Shown here: one piece after another, positions 16,975-24,368 of the stretch
How positions within the stretch are numbered: the first letter of the stretch is position 1
How the letters are laid out: the number at the start of each line of letters is the position of its first letter
NCBI RefSeq assembly: GCF_014654365.1
Contig: NZ_BNAY01000015.1
Coordinates: forward strand, 62,383-126,382
Source of the DNA: Amycolatopsis oliviviridis
GTDB lineage: Bacteria > Actinomycetota > Actinomycetes > Mycobacteriales > Pseudonocardiaceae
DNA: 64,000 nucleotides
Direction of reading: 5' to 3'
Translations under genes and position numbers: made by a program
Notes under the pieces: model-generated
Seen by the model: only the letters and a program-made list of their open reading frames with translations
Databases searched by the model: none
Told to the model about the DNA's origin: nothing

Positions 16975-18594
16975 GTGACCGAGCTTATTGACCACCGGTT
17001 AAGACGATCCTGGACGCCCGAGGCGGGTGACGCGGCCCACCTTCCGGCGAAGGCCCTGCGGTGGCTCGTCCAGCGTATCGGCCCGCTGGGCTCCGCGGCG
17101 CCCTTCGCACCCGATTCGGCGCTGTCCGTTCCCGAACCGCTGCTGGACGGACAGCCGAAGCGAGACCTCGAGGAGCTCGTCGGCGCCGGACACGTTCTGG
17201 TCACGCCGGGGGAACGGCTCGCCAGGGCGAGCGGGCTGTCCTATCTGGACTTGGTGCGCCGCCGCGGGTTCGGTGACTTTCCGGTGCCGGACGCCGTCGT
17301 CCTGCCGGGGAATCCCGACGAAGTCCAGGCGGTGCTGGAAATCTGCGCCCGGCACGACGTCGGCGTCGTCCCCTTCGGCGGCGGGACGTCGGTGGTCGGC
17401 GGGGTCGCGGCGCTGCGCGGGGACAAGAGCGCGGTCATCGCGCTCGACCTCACCAGGCTCGACGCGCTGGTCTCCGTCGACCCCGTCTCCCGGATCGCGG
17501 TCCTGCAGGCGGGGGTCACCGGCCCGGAAGCCGATCGGCTGCTCGCCGAGCACGGCTTCACCCTCGGGCACGTGCCCCAGTCCTACGAACGCGCCACGAT
17601 CGGCGGATTCGCCGCGACCCGGTCCGCCGGTCAGGCCTCGTCGGGTTACGGCCGGTTCGAGGACATGGTCAAGGGCGTCCGGCTCGCGACCCCGCGAGGT
17701 GAATGGAAGCTCGGTGTCGCGCCGGCGTCGGCCGCCGGACCCGATCTGCGCCACCTCGCGGTCGGCAGCGAGGGCGCGCTCGGCGTGATCACCGAGGTCG
17801 CCGTCCGCGTCCGCCCGGTGCCGGAGGTCCGCCGCTACGAAGGCTACGTCCTCGACGGCTGGGAGAACGGCACCGCGGCGATCCGCGAACTCGCCCAGCG
17901 GCACGTGCTCGCGGACGTCACCCGGCTGTCCGATGTGGACGAGAGCGAGGTTTCGCTGGCGCTCAACGACAACTGGAAGACCAAGGCGCTGCGCCGGTAT
18001 CTCAAGGCACGCGGGGTGCACGCGCCTTGCCTGCTGATCGTCGGCTGGGAAGGCGCGTCGAAACGCGAGGTCGCCCGGCGTCGTCAGGAGACCACCCGGG
18101 TGCTGGAGCCGTTCGGCGCCGTCCGCATCGGCGCCGCGCTCGGCGAATCCTGGCGCCGCGGCCGGTTCTCCGGGCCTCGGCAGCGGGACGCCTTGATGGA
18201 CAACGGTGTCTGCGTCGAAACCCTCGAAACCGCCGCCTATTGGGCGGAATTGAGCGACCTGCGCGACGCCGTCCGCGCCGCGCTCACCGCCACGCTCGGC
18301 AAGGCCGTCATCATGTGCCACGTCTCGCACGCGTACGAAACGGGCGCGTCGCTGTACTTCACCGTGCTCACCGCGCGCGACGAGGCCGACCCGATCGGCC
18401 AGTGGCAGCGGGCGAAGGCGGCGGCGTCGGAGGCGATCACCGGGATCGGCACCATCTCGCACCACCACGCCGTCGGCGTCGACCATGCTCGCTATCTGTC
18501 CGCGGAGATCGGCGAGATCGGCGTCGAAGTGTTGCGGGCGGCGAAAAAAGCCGTCGACCCGGCCGGGATCCTCAATCCCGGGAAGCTTCTCTGA
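16975..18594 (+). CDS. FAD-binding oxidase, alkyl-DHAP synthase-like
   Basis: This 539-residue VAO/PCMH-fold flavoprotein has the FAD_binding_4 domain with VVPFGGGTSVVGGV near residues 133-146. YERATIGGFAATRSAGQASS, GYGRFEDMVKGVRLATPRG and LAVGSEGALGVITEVAVRVR follow. The C-terminal domain carries the His-rich IGTISHHHAVGVDHARYL, corresponding to the HHHG active-site element of alkyldihydroxyacetonephosphate synthases. D-lactate or glycolate oxidase relatives are the alternative. The GTG start is 16 bases from the divergent TetR-glpD operon, so the product probably acts near the DHAP/glycerol-3-phosphate node. Its stop overlaps the convergent next gene by 23 bases. Confidence 0.85.
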   Translation: MTELIDHRLRRSWTPEAGDAAHLPAKALRWLVQRIGPLGSAAPFAPDSALSVPEPLLDGQPKRDLEELVGAGHVLVTPGERLARASGLSYLDLVRRRGFGDFPVPDAVVLPGNPDEVQAVLEICARHDVGVVPFGGGTSVVGGVAALRGDKSAVIALDLTRLDALVSVDPVSRIAVLQAGVTGPEADRLLAEHGFTLGHVPQSYERATIGGFAATRSAGQASSGYGRFEDMVKGVRLATPRGEWKLGVAPASAAGPDLRHLAVGSEGALGVITEVAVRVRPVPEVRRYEGYVLDGWENGTAAIRELAQRHVLADVTRLSDVDESEVSLALNDNWKTKALRRYLKARGVHAPCLLIVGWEGASKREVARRRQETTRVLEPFGAVRIGAALGESWRRGRFSGPRQRDALMDNGVCVETLETAAYWAELSDLRDAVRAALTATLGKAVIMCHVSHAYETGASLYFTVLTARDEADPIGQWQRAKAAASEAITGIGTISHHHAVGVDHARYLSAEIGEIGVEVLRAAKKAVDPAGILNPGKLL

Positions 18595-19219
18595 CCAGCG
18601 TCCCGACCTCGACCAGCGTGCAGTCCAGGCCGTGCGTTTCGGCGGGGATCCCTTCCAGCGCCGCGGCCCGGCGCTGTTCGAGGTCGGCGACGCGGATATG
18701 CCTGCCGTCCACCAGGATCGGCAGGCGGATGTCCGCGGCGCCGACGTAGGCCACCACGTCGTCGAGCACGGTGCCGTCGTCGAGGGTGATGGCCGGAGCG
18801 GTCAGCCGCACCAGGCGGTAGCGCTGCCCGTTGCCCTCGCATTCGTTGAGCACGGCGAGCTGGTCGGGGGTCGCGAACCAGACGGCGTGCTCCTCGACCA
18901 CCCCCGGGGCGGCGGCGAGGGTGGCGGGCCGCTGCCCGTCCCGGAACCGCAGGCCGGACGCCCAGACCGCGGCCAGGTCGGTGCAGCGCGCGTGGCATAC
19001 GACGACCGGGCCGCGCAGGCCCATGTTCTCCCGCAGCCAGGTGATCTTCGAAGGGCACGCGTTCGAACCGTAGGCGAGCACGGCCTGGCGCTCGCGCCAG
19101 CCTTCCGGCGCGGTGTCCAGGCTGTGCCCGGCGCCGTCGAAGTGGACGAACGAATGGCCCGGCCGCGACCCCGGGTACGGGTCGGCGGGGAAATCGGCGT
19201 CGGTGAAGAGTTTCACCAC
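18572..19219 (-). CDS. Hypothetical protein with gamma-glutamylcyclotransferase-like motif
   Basis: This is a protein of about 215 residues that I do not assign to a named family. The segment QAVLAYGSNACPSKITWLRE (near residues 45-64) resembles the YGSN loop of gamma-glutamylcyclotransferase-like folds. VWFATPDQLAVLNECEGNGQ and VAYVGAADIRLPILVDGRHI follow. The start is one of two adjacent GTG codons (19219 or 19216) downstream of GAGGTGAC; the second has better spacing. It is convergent with, and overlaps by 23 bases, the oxidase gene. The enzymatic role is a guess from one motif. Confidence 0.7.
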   Translation of the reverse strand: MVKLFTDADFPADPYPGSRPGHSFVHFDGAGHSLDTAPEGWRERQAVLAYGSNACPSKITWLRENMGLRGPVVVCHARCTDLAAVWASGLRFRDGQRPATLAAAPGVVEEHAVWFATPDQLAVLNECEGNGQRYRLVRLTAPAITLDDGTVLDDVVAYVGAADIRLPILVDGRHIRVADLEQRRAAALEGIPAETHGLDCTLVEVGTLVREASRD

Positions 19220-19333
19220 GTCACCTCGTACGGCATACCCACCTCCGAGTAGTCGTGAACTCAGAAGCTTGCCACGGAATCCACCGGTGTCGCGACATCC
19301 GCTCGGGTGCGGTATCGGTTCAGTCGGCCCGTT

Positions 19334-20596
19334 TCAGCGAGGCGTGATGATGTACGCGACCCCGCCCGGGCCGCTGGAAACCCCGCCGGTGGTGTTGTAC
19401 CGCTTGGTGCGCTGCCAGATCGTCTCGAACTGGTGTCGTTTGTAGACGTTCCGGACGCGGTCGTTGCTGCTGGCTGCCGGGTCGTTCGCGATCACGTCGC
19501 CGTCCTTCGTGAAGCCGACGACGACCATGATGTGCCCGGCGGTGCCGTAGCCCGCGCCGTCGAGTTCCTCGGCTTTGAACGACTGCGACGTGATCACCGG
19601 GATGCCGCGCGCGATGTAGTTCTCGAGTTCGGTCAAGGAGTGCAAACGGGTGACGTGCCCACGCAATCCGAGTGAAGCGGCGTACGCGGTGTTGAACGGC
19701 CAGTTTCCGGTTCCGTCGTAGGCGTAGTCGAACGTGTAACGGGCCGCGTACGCGACGGTCGGATCGACGTAACCCTCCGGGATCCACGCCATGTCCTCGG
19801 GCTTGGGCCGTTTGCCCCAGTACTCGGCCACCATTTCGGTGGACGTCGGGCTGCACCAGTTCTCGCCGCCGCCCCCGTACTCCGGGAACTGTCCTTTGTG
19901 GAGGTTCTGGGCGTAGGCGGGCACCCTGAGTTCGATCCCGGTGGCGCGGCCCGGTTTCGTCGCCTTGACCTCGAACCGGTCCGGGACCAGCGACGTCATG
20001 GCGCCGACCGACGTCACCGACGGCGTGGCTCGGGAACCGGCCTCGCGGTACAGGCTCACCCGCAGCCGGTACGACCGGAGCGCGACGCCCGCCTTCATGA
20101 CCAGCGTGTCGACGTCGACCGCGGCGTTGGCGTCGCTCTGGCCGTTGACGCTGGTGCGTTTGATGTCGGTGTCTCCGTTGGCCCAGCGGCCCATGACGTA
20201 CCAGGCGGTCTCGGTGCCCGACGCGGTGCGGCCCTTCGCTTCGACCTTGATCCACGTCTTGGCCGGCGTCTTCGCGTTCCACGACGCGACCAGCTGGGAG
20301 GCGTCGAAGCCCTGCGTGTGGCTCCTCGACGTCCACTGGCCGTATTCGTAGGTCTTCGTGGTGCCGAGCGTGGGTTCCGTGTGCTCGACGGTGCCGATCG
20401 GGCGGTCGATGCGCAGTGCGCCGTGGTCGAGGCCGAGCCCTTCCAGCCTGCCGTCCCGGAAACCGTGGTGACCGGACCATTCGTGGTAATCGATCGACTC
20501 GTCGTCTCCACGGCCGGGACCCGCCTCCGCCGTCTGTGCCGTCACCGCGGTCAGCGTAGCGACCGTCAGCAGCGTGACCAGCCCTCGTATGCGCAT
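19334..20596 (-). CDS. Secreted C39-like (papain-fold) peptidase domain protein
   Basis: This protein of about 420 residues has a signal peptide (MRIRGLVTLLTVATLTAVTA ending ...TAEA). An N-terminal half is rich in beta-type sequence, and a C-terminal Peptidase_C39_2-type domain carries Cys in GGENWCSPTSTEMVAEYWG, His in TAGHIMVVVGFTKDG, and Asn/Asp in VIANDPAASSND. These fit a Cys-His-Asn/Asp catalytic triad. ATG 20596 has GGGAG five bases upstream, so it is preferred over ATG 20608. There is no lanthipeptide context, so a cell-wall or extracellular protease role is inferred. The gene is monocistronic. Confidence 0.82.
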   Translation of the reverse strand: MRIRGLVTLLTVATLTAVTAQTAEAGPGRGDDESIDYHEWSGHHGFRDGRLEGLGLDHGALRIDRPIGTVEHTEPTLGTTKTYEYGQWTSRSHTQGFDASQLVASWNAKTPAKTWIKVEAKGRTASGTETAWYVMGRWANGDTDIKRTSVNGQSDANAAVDVDTLVMKAGVALRSYRLRVSLYREAGSRATPSVTSVGAMTSLVPDRFEVKATKPGRATGIELRVPAYAQNLHKGQFPEYGGGGENWCSPTSTEMVAEYWGKRPKPEDMAWIPEGYVDPTVAYAARYTFDYAYDGTGNWPFNTAYAASLGLRGHVTRLHSLTELENYIARGIPVITSQSFKAEELDGAGYGTAGHIMVVVGFTKDGDVIANDPAASSNDRVRNVYKRHQFETIWQRTKRYNTTGGVSSGPGGVAYIITPR

Positions 20597-20683
20597 CGCG
20601 GCTCCCATCCCTCGAATCCACCCAGTAGGGAAGGGATTTTCGCCGGTCGCGCGAGGTATGTAAACAGTTGCCCGCTAGACGAC

Positions 20684-20747
20684 CGCGTTTCGTCCTCTGA
20701 ATGCCGTAGTCGCACGCGCAAGTACCGCATTCAGAGGACGAAACGCG
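20684..20747. repeat. Palindromic element, CGTTTCGTCCTCTG family
   Basis: A 64-base near-perfect palindrome starts CGCGTTTCGTCCTCTGAATG and ends with the complementary CATTCAGAGGACGAAACGCG. It lies 20 bases beyond the phosphoesterase stop and about 90 bases upstream of the C39-like gene. Confidence 0.85.
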
Positions 20748-20766
20748 CGGAGGTCAGGCGAGGAGG

Positions 20767-22488
20767 TCAGGCGAGGGGGTGGGGCAGGAGGAGTTCCGTG
20801 TTCTGGTCCTGGGCCGTCCCGACCGCGCCCAGCGAAGCGTGGATGTCGTTGTACGAGAACTCCCGGTACAGCGACGCGAGCGCTTGCGTCGAGGTGTCCG
20901 AGTACGAAGCCTCGTACGGCGCTTCCGCCTCGATCAGCGTCGTGAACAGCGAGAGCGTGCCGTCGGCGTTGTCGGCGACTTCGATGATCCGCGCGTGCTG
21001 CGGGAAGTCGATGTGCGACGCGGTGTTGATCTCCCAGAAGCCCTGCTTCGCCGTCTTTCCGGGGTGCGGGGTGATCTTGTTGTGGTGGGTGTGCCCGTTG
21101 ACCCACGCCAGCACGTTCGGGAACCGGTTCAGCAGCGAGACGAACGTGTCGCCGTTGAGGCGCAGCTCCAGCGGGTGCCGCGCGTCGGGGAGCACGTTGC
21201 CCATGGTGTCGCTGGTGTGGTGGCTGAACAGGATGAACAGCTCGTCCGTCACGTTCTGCGTGACCTTGCGCCCGAAGAAGTCGTAGTACGTCGAGCTGTT
21301 GCGCTTGAGCGTGTTCTCCACCCAGGTGAACTGCCCGAGTCCGATCGACCCGTCGGCCAGCCCGGCCATCGTCGTGGTGTCGAGGCTGATGCCGACGACG
21401 CCCGGCGCGATGCGGAAGGTGTAGTACACGTTCCGCCCGTCGGCGTTGTTCCCGCTGAACCCGTGGCCGACCGGGCCGGGGCCGGTGTTGGCGGTGTCGA
21501 GGTGGTGCTGGACGAACTCCGCGGTGCTGAACGGCCGCCGTCGCTCGTCCGGGGTGATCTCGCGGATCGTGCCCGAGCCGCCGAACAGCTCCGTGACCGG
21601 GACGCCGGAGCCGGAACCGATCGCCTTGGCGAGTTTCCGCGACGTCGTCTCGTCCTTGCCGATCACCTTGAACCGGCCGGTGTACCAGGCGTCCATCCCG
21701 GGCAGGTCCGGCACGGTGCCGACGATGCTGTCGTCGTGGTTGCCGAAGGTGCAGAACCACGGGACGTCGAGACCGGGCGAGGTGAAGGTGCCCGACGCCG
21801 CGCCGAGCAGGCCGGGCAACTGCGGGAAGCCCTTCTTCGTGTACGCGTCGTCCAGTGTCTTGCCGGGGTTCCAGTAGTGCGAGGACCCGGAGGTCTGGAC
21901 GCCTTCGTGCACGTTCGGGTCGCCCGAGGTCGGGTTCACCGTGCCGCCGTTGAGCACCTTGAGGAACCATTCGAGCTCGATCAGCTCGTGGTTGTCGGTG
22001 TTGTCGCCGGTGGTGACCATGAAGTCGATCGCCCGTCCGGTGAACGGGCCCGCCTTCAGGCTGTTCACCCGCTCCACCAGCGCCGTCGTCGCGACCGGGC
22101 CGAGCGTCTCCTGCGGCCGGTGCGCCGAGCCGACGAACGGGTGCAGGTACTCGAACCGCGCCGGACTCTCGGCGTCGGTGAAGTGCAGGTCGGTGAACTG
22201 CGCGAACGAGGCCATCGCACGGCGGCGGTCGTCGCGGCCGGACTTCGGCGCGGCGAGCTCGCCGCGGACGACGAGCGGCCAGCCGGGGCCCGCGGTCAGC
22301 CGCGTGTAGCCCGGACCGCTCTTGAGCGGGGCGGCCGCGGATTCCAGCGTGGTGCCCGCGGTCCGCGTCGCGCGGGTGGTGGTGCGCGCGAGCGCGCGGT
22401 CGAGTGCGTTGGCGGTCGGCGTGCACAGCAGCAGCCCGACGCCGGCGGCGCCTGCCGTGGCGAAGGTGCGCCTGGAGATGTCGGACAT
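20767..22488 (-). CDS. Tat-exported metallophosphoesterase
   Basis: This 573-residue calcineurin-type phosphoesterase has a twin-arginine signal (MSDISRRTFATAGAAGVGLL), so it is exported folded. The metal-binding motifs are FAQFTDLHFTDAES (D-x-H), VTTGDNTDNHEL (GDN), TFGNHDDSIVG (GNHD), LFSHHTSDTM, and AWVNGHTHHNKI (GHxH), in family order. The length and spacing resemble the actinobacterial TIGR03767-type phosphoesterases. The substrate is unknown. A ribosome site (AGGGGCACCGCC) precedes ATG 22488. A palindromic element follows the gene. Confidence 0.88.
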   Translation of the reverse strand: MSDISRRTFATAGAAGVGLLLCTPTANALDRALARTTTRATRTAGTTLESAAAPLKSGPGYTRLTAGPGWPLVVRGELAAPKSGRDDRRRAMASFAQFTDLHFTDAESPARFEYLHPFVGSAHRPQETLGPVATTALVERVNSLKAGPFTGRAIDFMVTTGDNTDNHELIELEWFLKVLNGGTVNPTSGDPNVHEGVQTSGSSHYWNPGKTLDDAYTKKGFPQLPGLLGAASGTFTSPGLDVPWFCTFGNHDDSIVGTVPDLPGMDAWYTGRFKVIGKDETTSRKLAKAIGSGSGVPVTELFGGSGTIREITPDERRRPFSTAEFVQHHLDTANTGPGPVGHGFSGNNADGRNVYYTFRIAPGVVGISLDTTTMAGLADGSIGLGQFTWVENTLKRNSSTYYDFFGRKVTQNVTDELFILFSHHTSDTMGNVLPDARHPLELRLNGDTFVSLLNRFPNVLAWVNGHTHHNKITPHPGKTAKQGFWEINTASHIDFPQHARIIEVADNADGTLSLFTTLIEAEAPYEASYSDTSTQALASLYREFSYNDIHASLGAVGTAQDQNTELLLPHPLA

Positions 22489-22661
22489 GGCGGTGCCCCT
22501 ACTCGTCGCGGGTGGGTGTCGCGGAAGGACGATGCCGGAAGACGTTAGCCGTGAGGTGAACTCCGGAAAAGGGTAATGCGAAAATTTGTCACGTTTGGCC
22601 GAACCCGAAAGGACCGGAGACGGTTTACGCTGTCCGCTCGGCGAGCGTGGAGGTGGTCCTG
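22489..22661. other. Intergenic region between divergent genes
   Basis: These 173 bases hold the promoters of the phosphoesterase and the downstream hypothetical gene. The AT-richer part (22562-22585) includes minus-strand GTGACA, a possible -35 for the phosphoesterase. No other gene or clear operator is visible. Confidence 0.3.
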
Positions 22662-23096
22662 GTGGGTGCTTCGGCTTGGTCTGTCCGCGGCCGGTTCGGC
22701 GGCGACCCGGAAGCGGCGCTGGACGCGATGAAGGCGCGCGTGTTCGCGGAGGGCGACTACCTCTGGGAAGAGGACGAACTCGGCCGCCCGGACTCGGTCG
22801 ACGAGCTGTACGAGGTGGAGAGCGTCCAGGAGTCCGGGACCCATTCCGTGCTCGACGTCCACGAGTTCATCAGCGCCACGGGCGAGGACGACTTCGGCAC
22901 GATCCGGCCCCTGACCGACGCCGAACTCCTCGCCGCCTTCGGCACCGAGGAGCCGTCCGTCGAGGGCTTCGACGAACTCGACAAGGCGGGTCGGCTGCCG
23001 TACGAACGCCGCCCGCGCTGGAGCGCGAACTGCGCGCTGCTCTACGAGAACGACGTCGCCGTCGAACTGGCGATCTGGGGCGTCTCCGGCGACTAG
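22662..23096 (+). CDS. Conserved hypothetical acidic protein
   Basis: This acidic protein of 144 residues is of unknown function and resembles short proteins seen across actinobacteria. It begins MGASAWSVRGRFGGDPEAAL, followed by DAMKARVFAEGDYLWE and the acidic FISATGEDDFGTIRPLTDAE. It ends ALLYENDVAVELAIWGVSGD. GTG 22662 is chosen because GGAGG at 22649-22653 is correctly spaced; an earlier in-frame GTG (22647) overlaps that ribosome site. The TAG stop lies inside the CTAG that borders the MITE-like element at 23093. Confidence 0.75.
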   Translation: MGASAWSVRGRFGGDPEAALDAMKARVFAEGDYLWEEDELGRPDSVDELYEVESVQESGTHSVLDVHEFISATGEDDFGTIRPLTDAELLAAFGTEEPSVEGFDELDKAGRLPYERRPRWSANCALLYENDVAVELAIWGVSGD

Positions 23097-23258
23097 GCGC
23101 TGTCCTGTAAGTCCGTCCGCGGTCTTCGCGCCCAGGCGGCCCCTGACGGCACGGGCGATCCAGCCGAGTACGACCCGGTACGAGGCTGAATCGTCCGCAC
23201 CGCCAGAGACCACCTGGATCACGAAGCCCATCGAACGGACTTACAGGACAGCGCCTAG
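23093..23258. mobile_element. MITE-like element with 24-bp perfect terminal inverted repeats
   Basis: Sequences 23093-23116 and 23235-23258 are perfect inverted repeats, including the flanking CTAG. The left end reads CTAGGCGCTGTCCTGTAAGT. CTAG may be the duplicated target. The end sequence (GCGCTGTCCTGTAAGT) resembles IS5-group ends from actinomycetes. The 118-base interior has no convincing transposase and is probably a non-autonomous derivative. The stop codons of both flanking convergent genes fall within the two CTAG copies. A large hairpin terminator is the alternative, but a 118-base spacer argues against that. Confidence 0.7.
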
Positions 23259-23854
23259 AGCCGGGCTTCGAGTCCGTCCAAGATCACCTCGACACCCAGG
23301 TCGAACAGATCTTCGCCGCTCTGCGTCGCGAAAGCCGGGCCGAGCCTGCTCACGTGGGGATAGGCCGCGAGACGTTCGAGGAACCCTTCGTCCGGCTTCC
23401 GCGCGGGGAGGGTTTCCACCGAGGCGAGCACGTGTGCGGTGAGCAGCCGTGAAATGCCCGCGGTGTCTTCTTCGGAGAAGCCGGCCTCAAGCAGGATCCG
23501 GGCGGTCGTTTCGATGTGGCTCAGCCGGTGCGGGCCGGTCGGTGGCCGTTCGCGCAGCAGGGCGGCCGCGTCCCGGTGGCGCAGCAGCAGGGCGCGGAAC
23601 TGGCGGAGTCCGCTCGCGAGCTGTTCGCGCCACGGCAGCTCGCCGTCGATCTCGAAAGCGTCGGCGCAGATGGCTTCGGCGACGAGGTCCAGCAGCTCCG
23701 CCTTGTCCTTCACATGCCAGTACAGCGTCGGTGAGCTGACGCCGAGTTTCGCCGCCAGGCGCCGGGTGCTGAGCTCGGCGAGACCGGTTTCGCCGAGCAG
23801 ATCGACGGCGGCCTCGGTGATCTTGGCGAGGTCCAGCGAGCCTTTGCGTGCCAC
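23255..23854 (-). CDS. TetR repressor close to tetracycline-class TetR
   Basis: This 199-residue repressor has an HTH very close to Tn10 TetR: STRRLAAKLGVSSPTLYWHV, then KDKAELLD. The DNA-contact residues T27, R28, P39, T40, Y42, W43, H44 and K48 of Tn10 TetR all have identical counterparts, while Q38 is Ser. The C-terminal part keeps the TetR_C pattern (FRALLLRHRDAAALLRERPP). The Mg-tetracycline ligand His100 is replaced by Leu, and His64 is not conserved, so the inducer is probably not tetracycline. Two tet operators lie just upstream. The stop codon sits in the CTAG of the MITE. Confidence 0.92.
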   Translation of the reverse strand: MARKGSLDLAKITEAAVDLLGETGLAELSTRRLAAKLGVSSPTLYWHVKDKAELLDLVAEAICADAFEIDGELPWREQLASGLRQFRALLLRHRDAAALLRERPPTGPHRLSHIETTARILLEAGFSEEDTAGISRLLTAHVLASVETLPARKPDEGFLERLAAYPHVSRLGPAFATQSGEDLFDLGVEVILDGLEARL

Positions 23855-23862
23855 CCGAGGAC

Positions 23863-23900
23863 TCTATCAGTGATAGATTTGTCTCTATCACTGATAGAGA
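23863..23900. promoter_or_regulatory. Tandem tetO-like operators
   Basis: TCTATCAGTGATAGA (23863-23877) and TCTCTATCACTGATAGAGA (23882-23900) are perfect palindromes around a central base. The second differs from Tn10 tetO2 (in reverse complement) at one position. They occupy the whole gap between the TetR gene and the divergent membrane-protein gene. Confidence 0.88.
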
Positions 23901-23912
23901 ACGGGGGAAGTG

Positions 23913-24368
23913 ATGCTCTGGACACCGAAGATCCGCCTGGTCACGGTGCTGTGCTCGGTCGTTTTCGTGCTCGGGACGGCACTGCAGAACTACGTGATCA
24001 TCGATCTGGACCTGATCGAAGCGAGCATGCGGCTCAAGGGCGCGGACACCGCCGAGGCGCCGACGTATCTCAGCGCGTTGCGGCTGGTGGGGAACGTCTT
24101 CATCGCCGGCAACGCGCTGGGACTGCTGGTCTGGTTCCGCCGGCGCTGGCTCTTCTGGCCGGTGCTCGCGTTCAACGTCGGCCAGGCGTTCGGCGTCTTC
24201 GTCGTGCCGTTCGAGGTGCACCGGGCCGCGATCGGTGAACACGGCTGGCCGGGAGTGCTCCCGTCGCTGGTCACCGACGGCGGCGCGGTGATCCTGTCGA
24301 TCGTGCTGATCGTCGCTTACGTCCGCTCACGGCGGCTCACGCGGACAGGCGACCCAGTTCGGCTTTGA
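23913..24368 (+). CDS. Small four-TM membrane protein under tet operator control
   Basis: This 151-residue hydrophobic protein starts MLWTPKIRLVTVLCSVVFVL. Four membrane segments are visible: VTVLCSVVFVLGTALQNYVI, LRLVGNVFIAGNALGLLVWF, LFWPVLAFNVGQAFGVFVVP and GGAVILSIVLIVAYV. It is far too small to be a Tet-type MFS pump and matches no family I recognise; DoxX-like or SMR-like folds are possible. GGGGGA five bases before ATG 23913 supports that start over GTG 23910. Its only visible control is the adjacent TetR. The 3' end overlaps the convergent sugar-binding protein gene by 32 bases. Confidence 0.8.
   Translation: MLWTPKIRLVTVLCSVVFVLGTALQNYVIIDLDLIEASMRLKGADTAEAPTYLSALRLVGNVFIAGNALGLLVWFRRRWLFWPVLAFNVGQAFGVFVVPFEVHRAAIGEHGWPGVLPSLVTDGGAVILSIVLIVAYVRSRRLTRTGDPVRL

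Noticed and set aside
16318..16995. N-terminal extension of the glycerol-3-phosphate dehydrogenase frame
   Set aside because: It covers the TetR gene in another frame; the GTGA-overlapping GTG start gives the correct N-terminus.
20779..22548. 589-codon plus-strand frame opposite the metallophosphoesterase
   Set aside because: An antisense shadow with Arg/Val-rich low-complexity product, while the minus strand has all metal-binding motifs.
23117..23234. Transposase fragment inside the MITE-like element
   Set aside because: The open frame on the minus strand shows no DDE motifs or recognisable transposase sequence.
23863..24368. A tetracycline resistance determinant
   Set aside because: The operators and HTH are tet-like, but the target protein is far too small for a TetA-type pump and the drug-binding His100 and His64 of TetR are not conserved.
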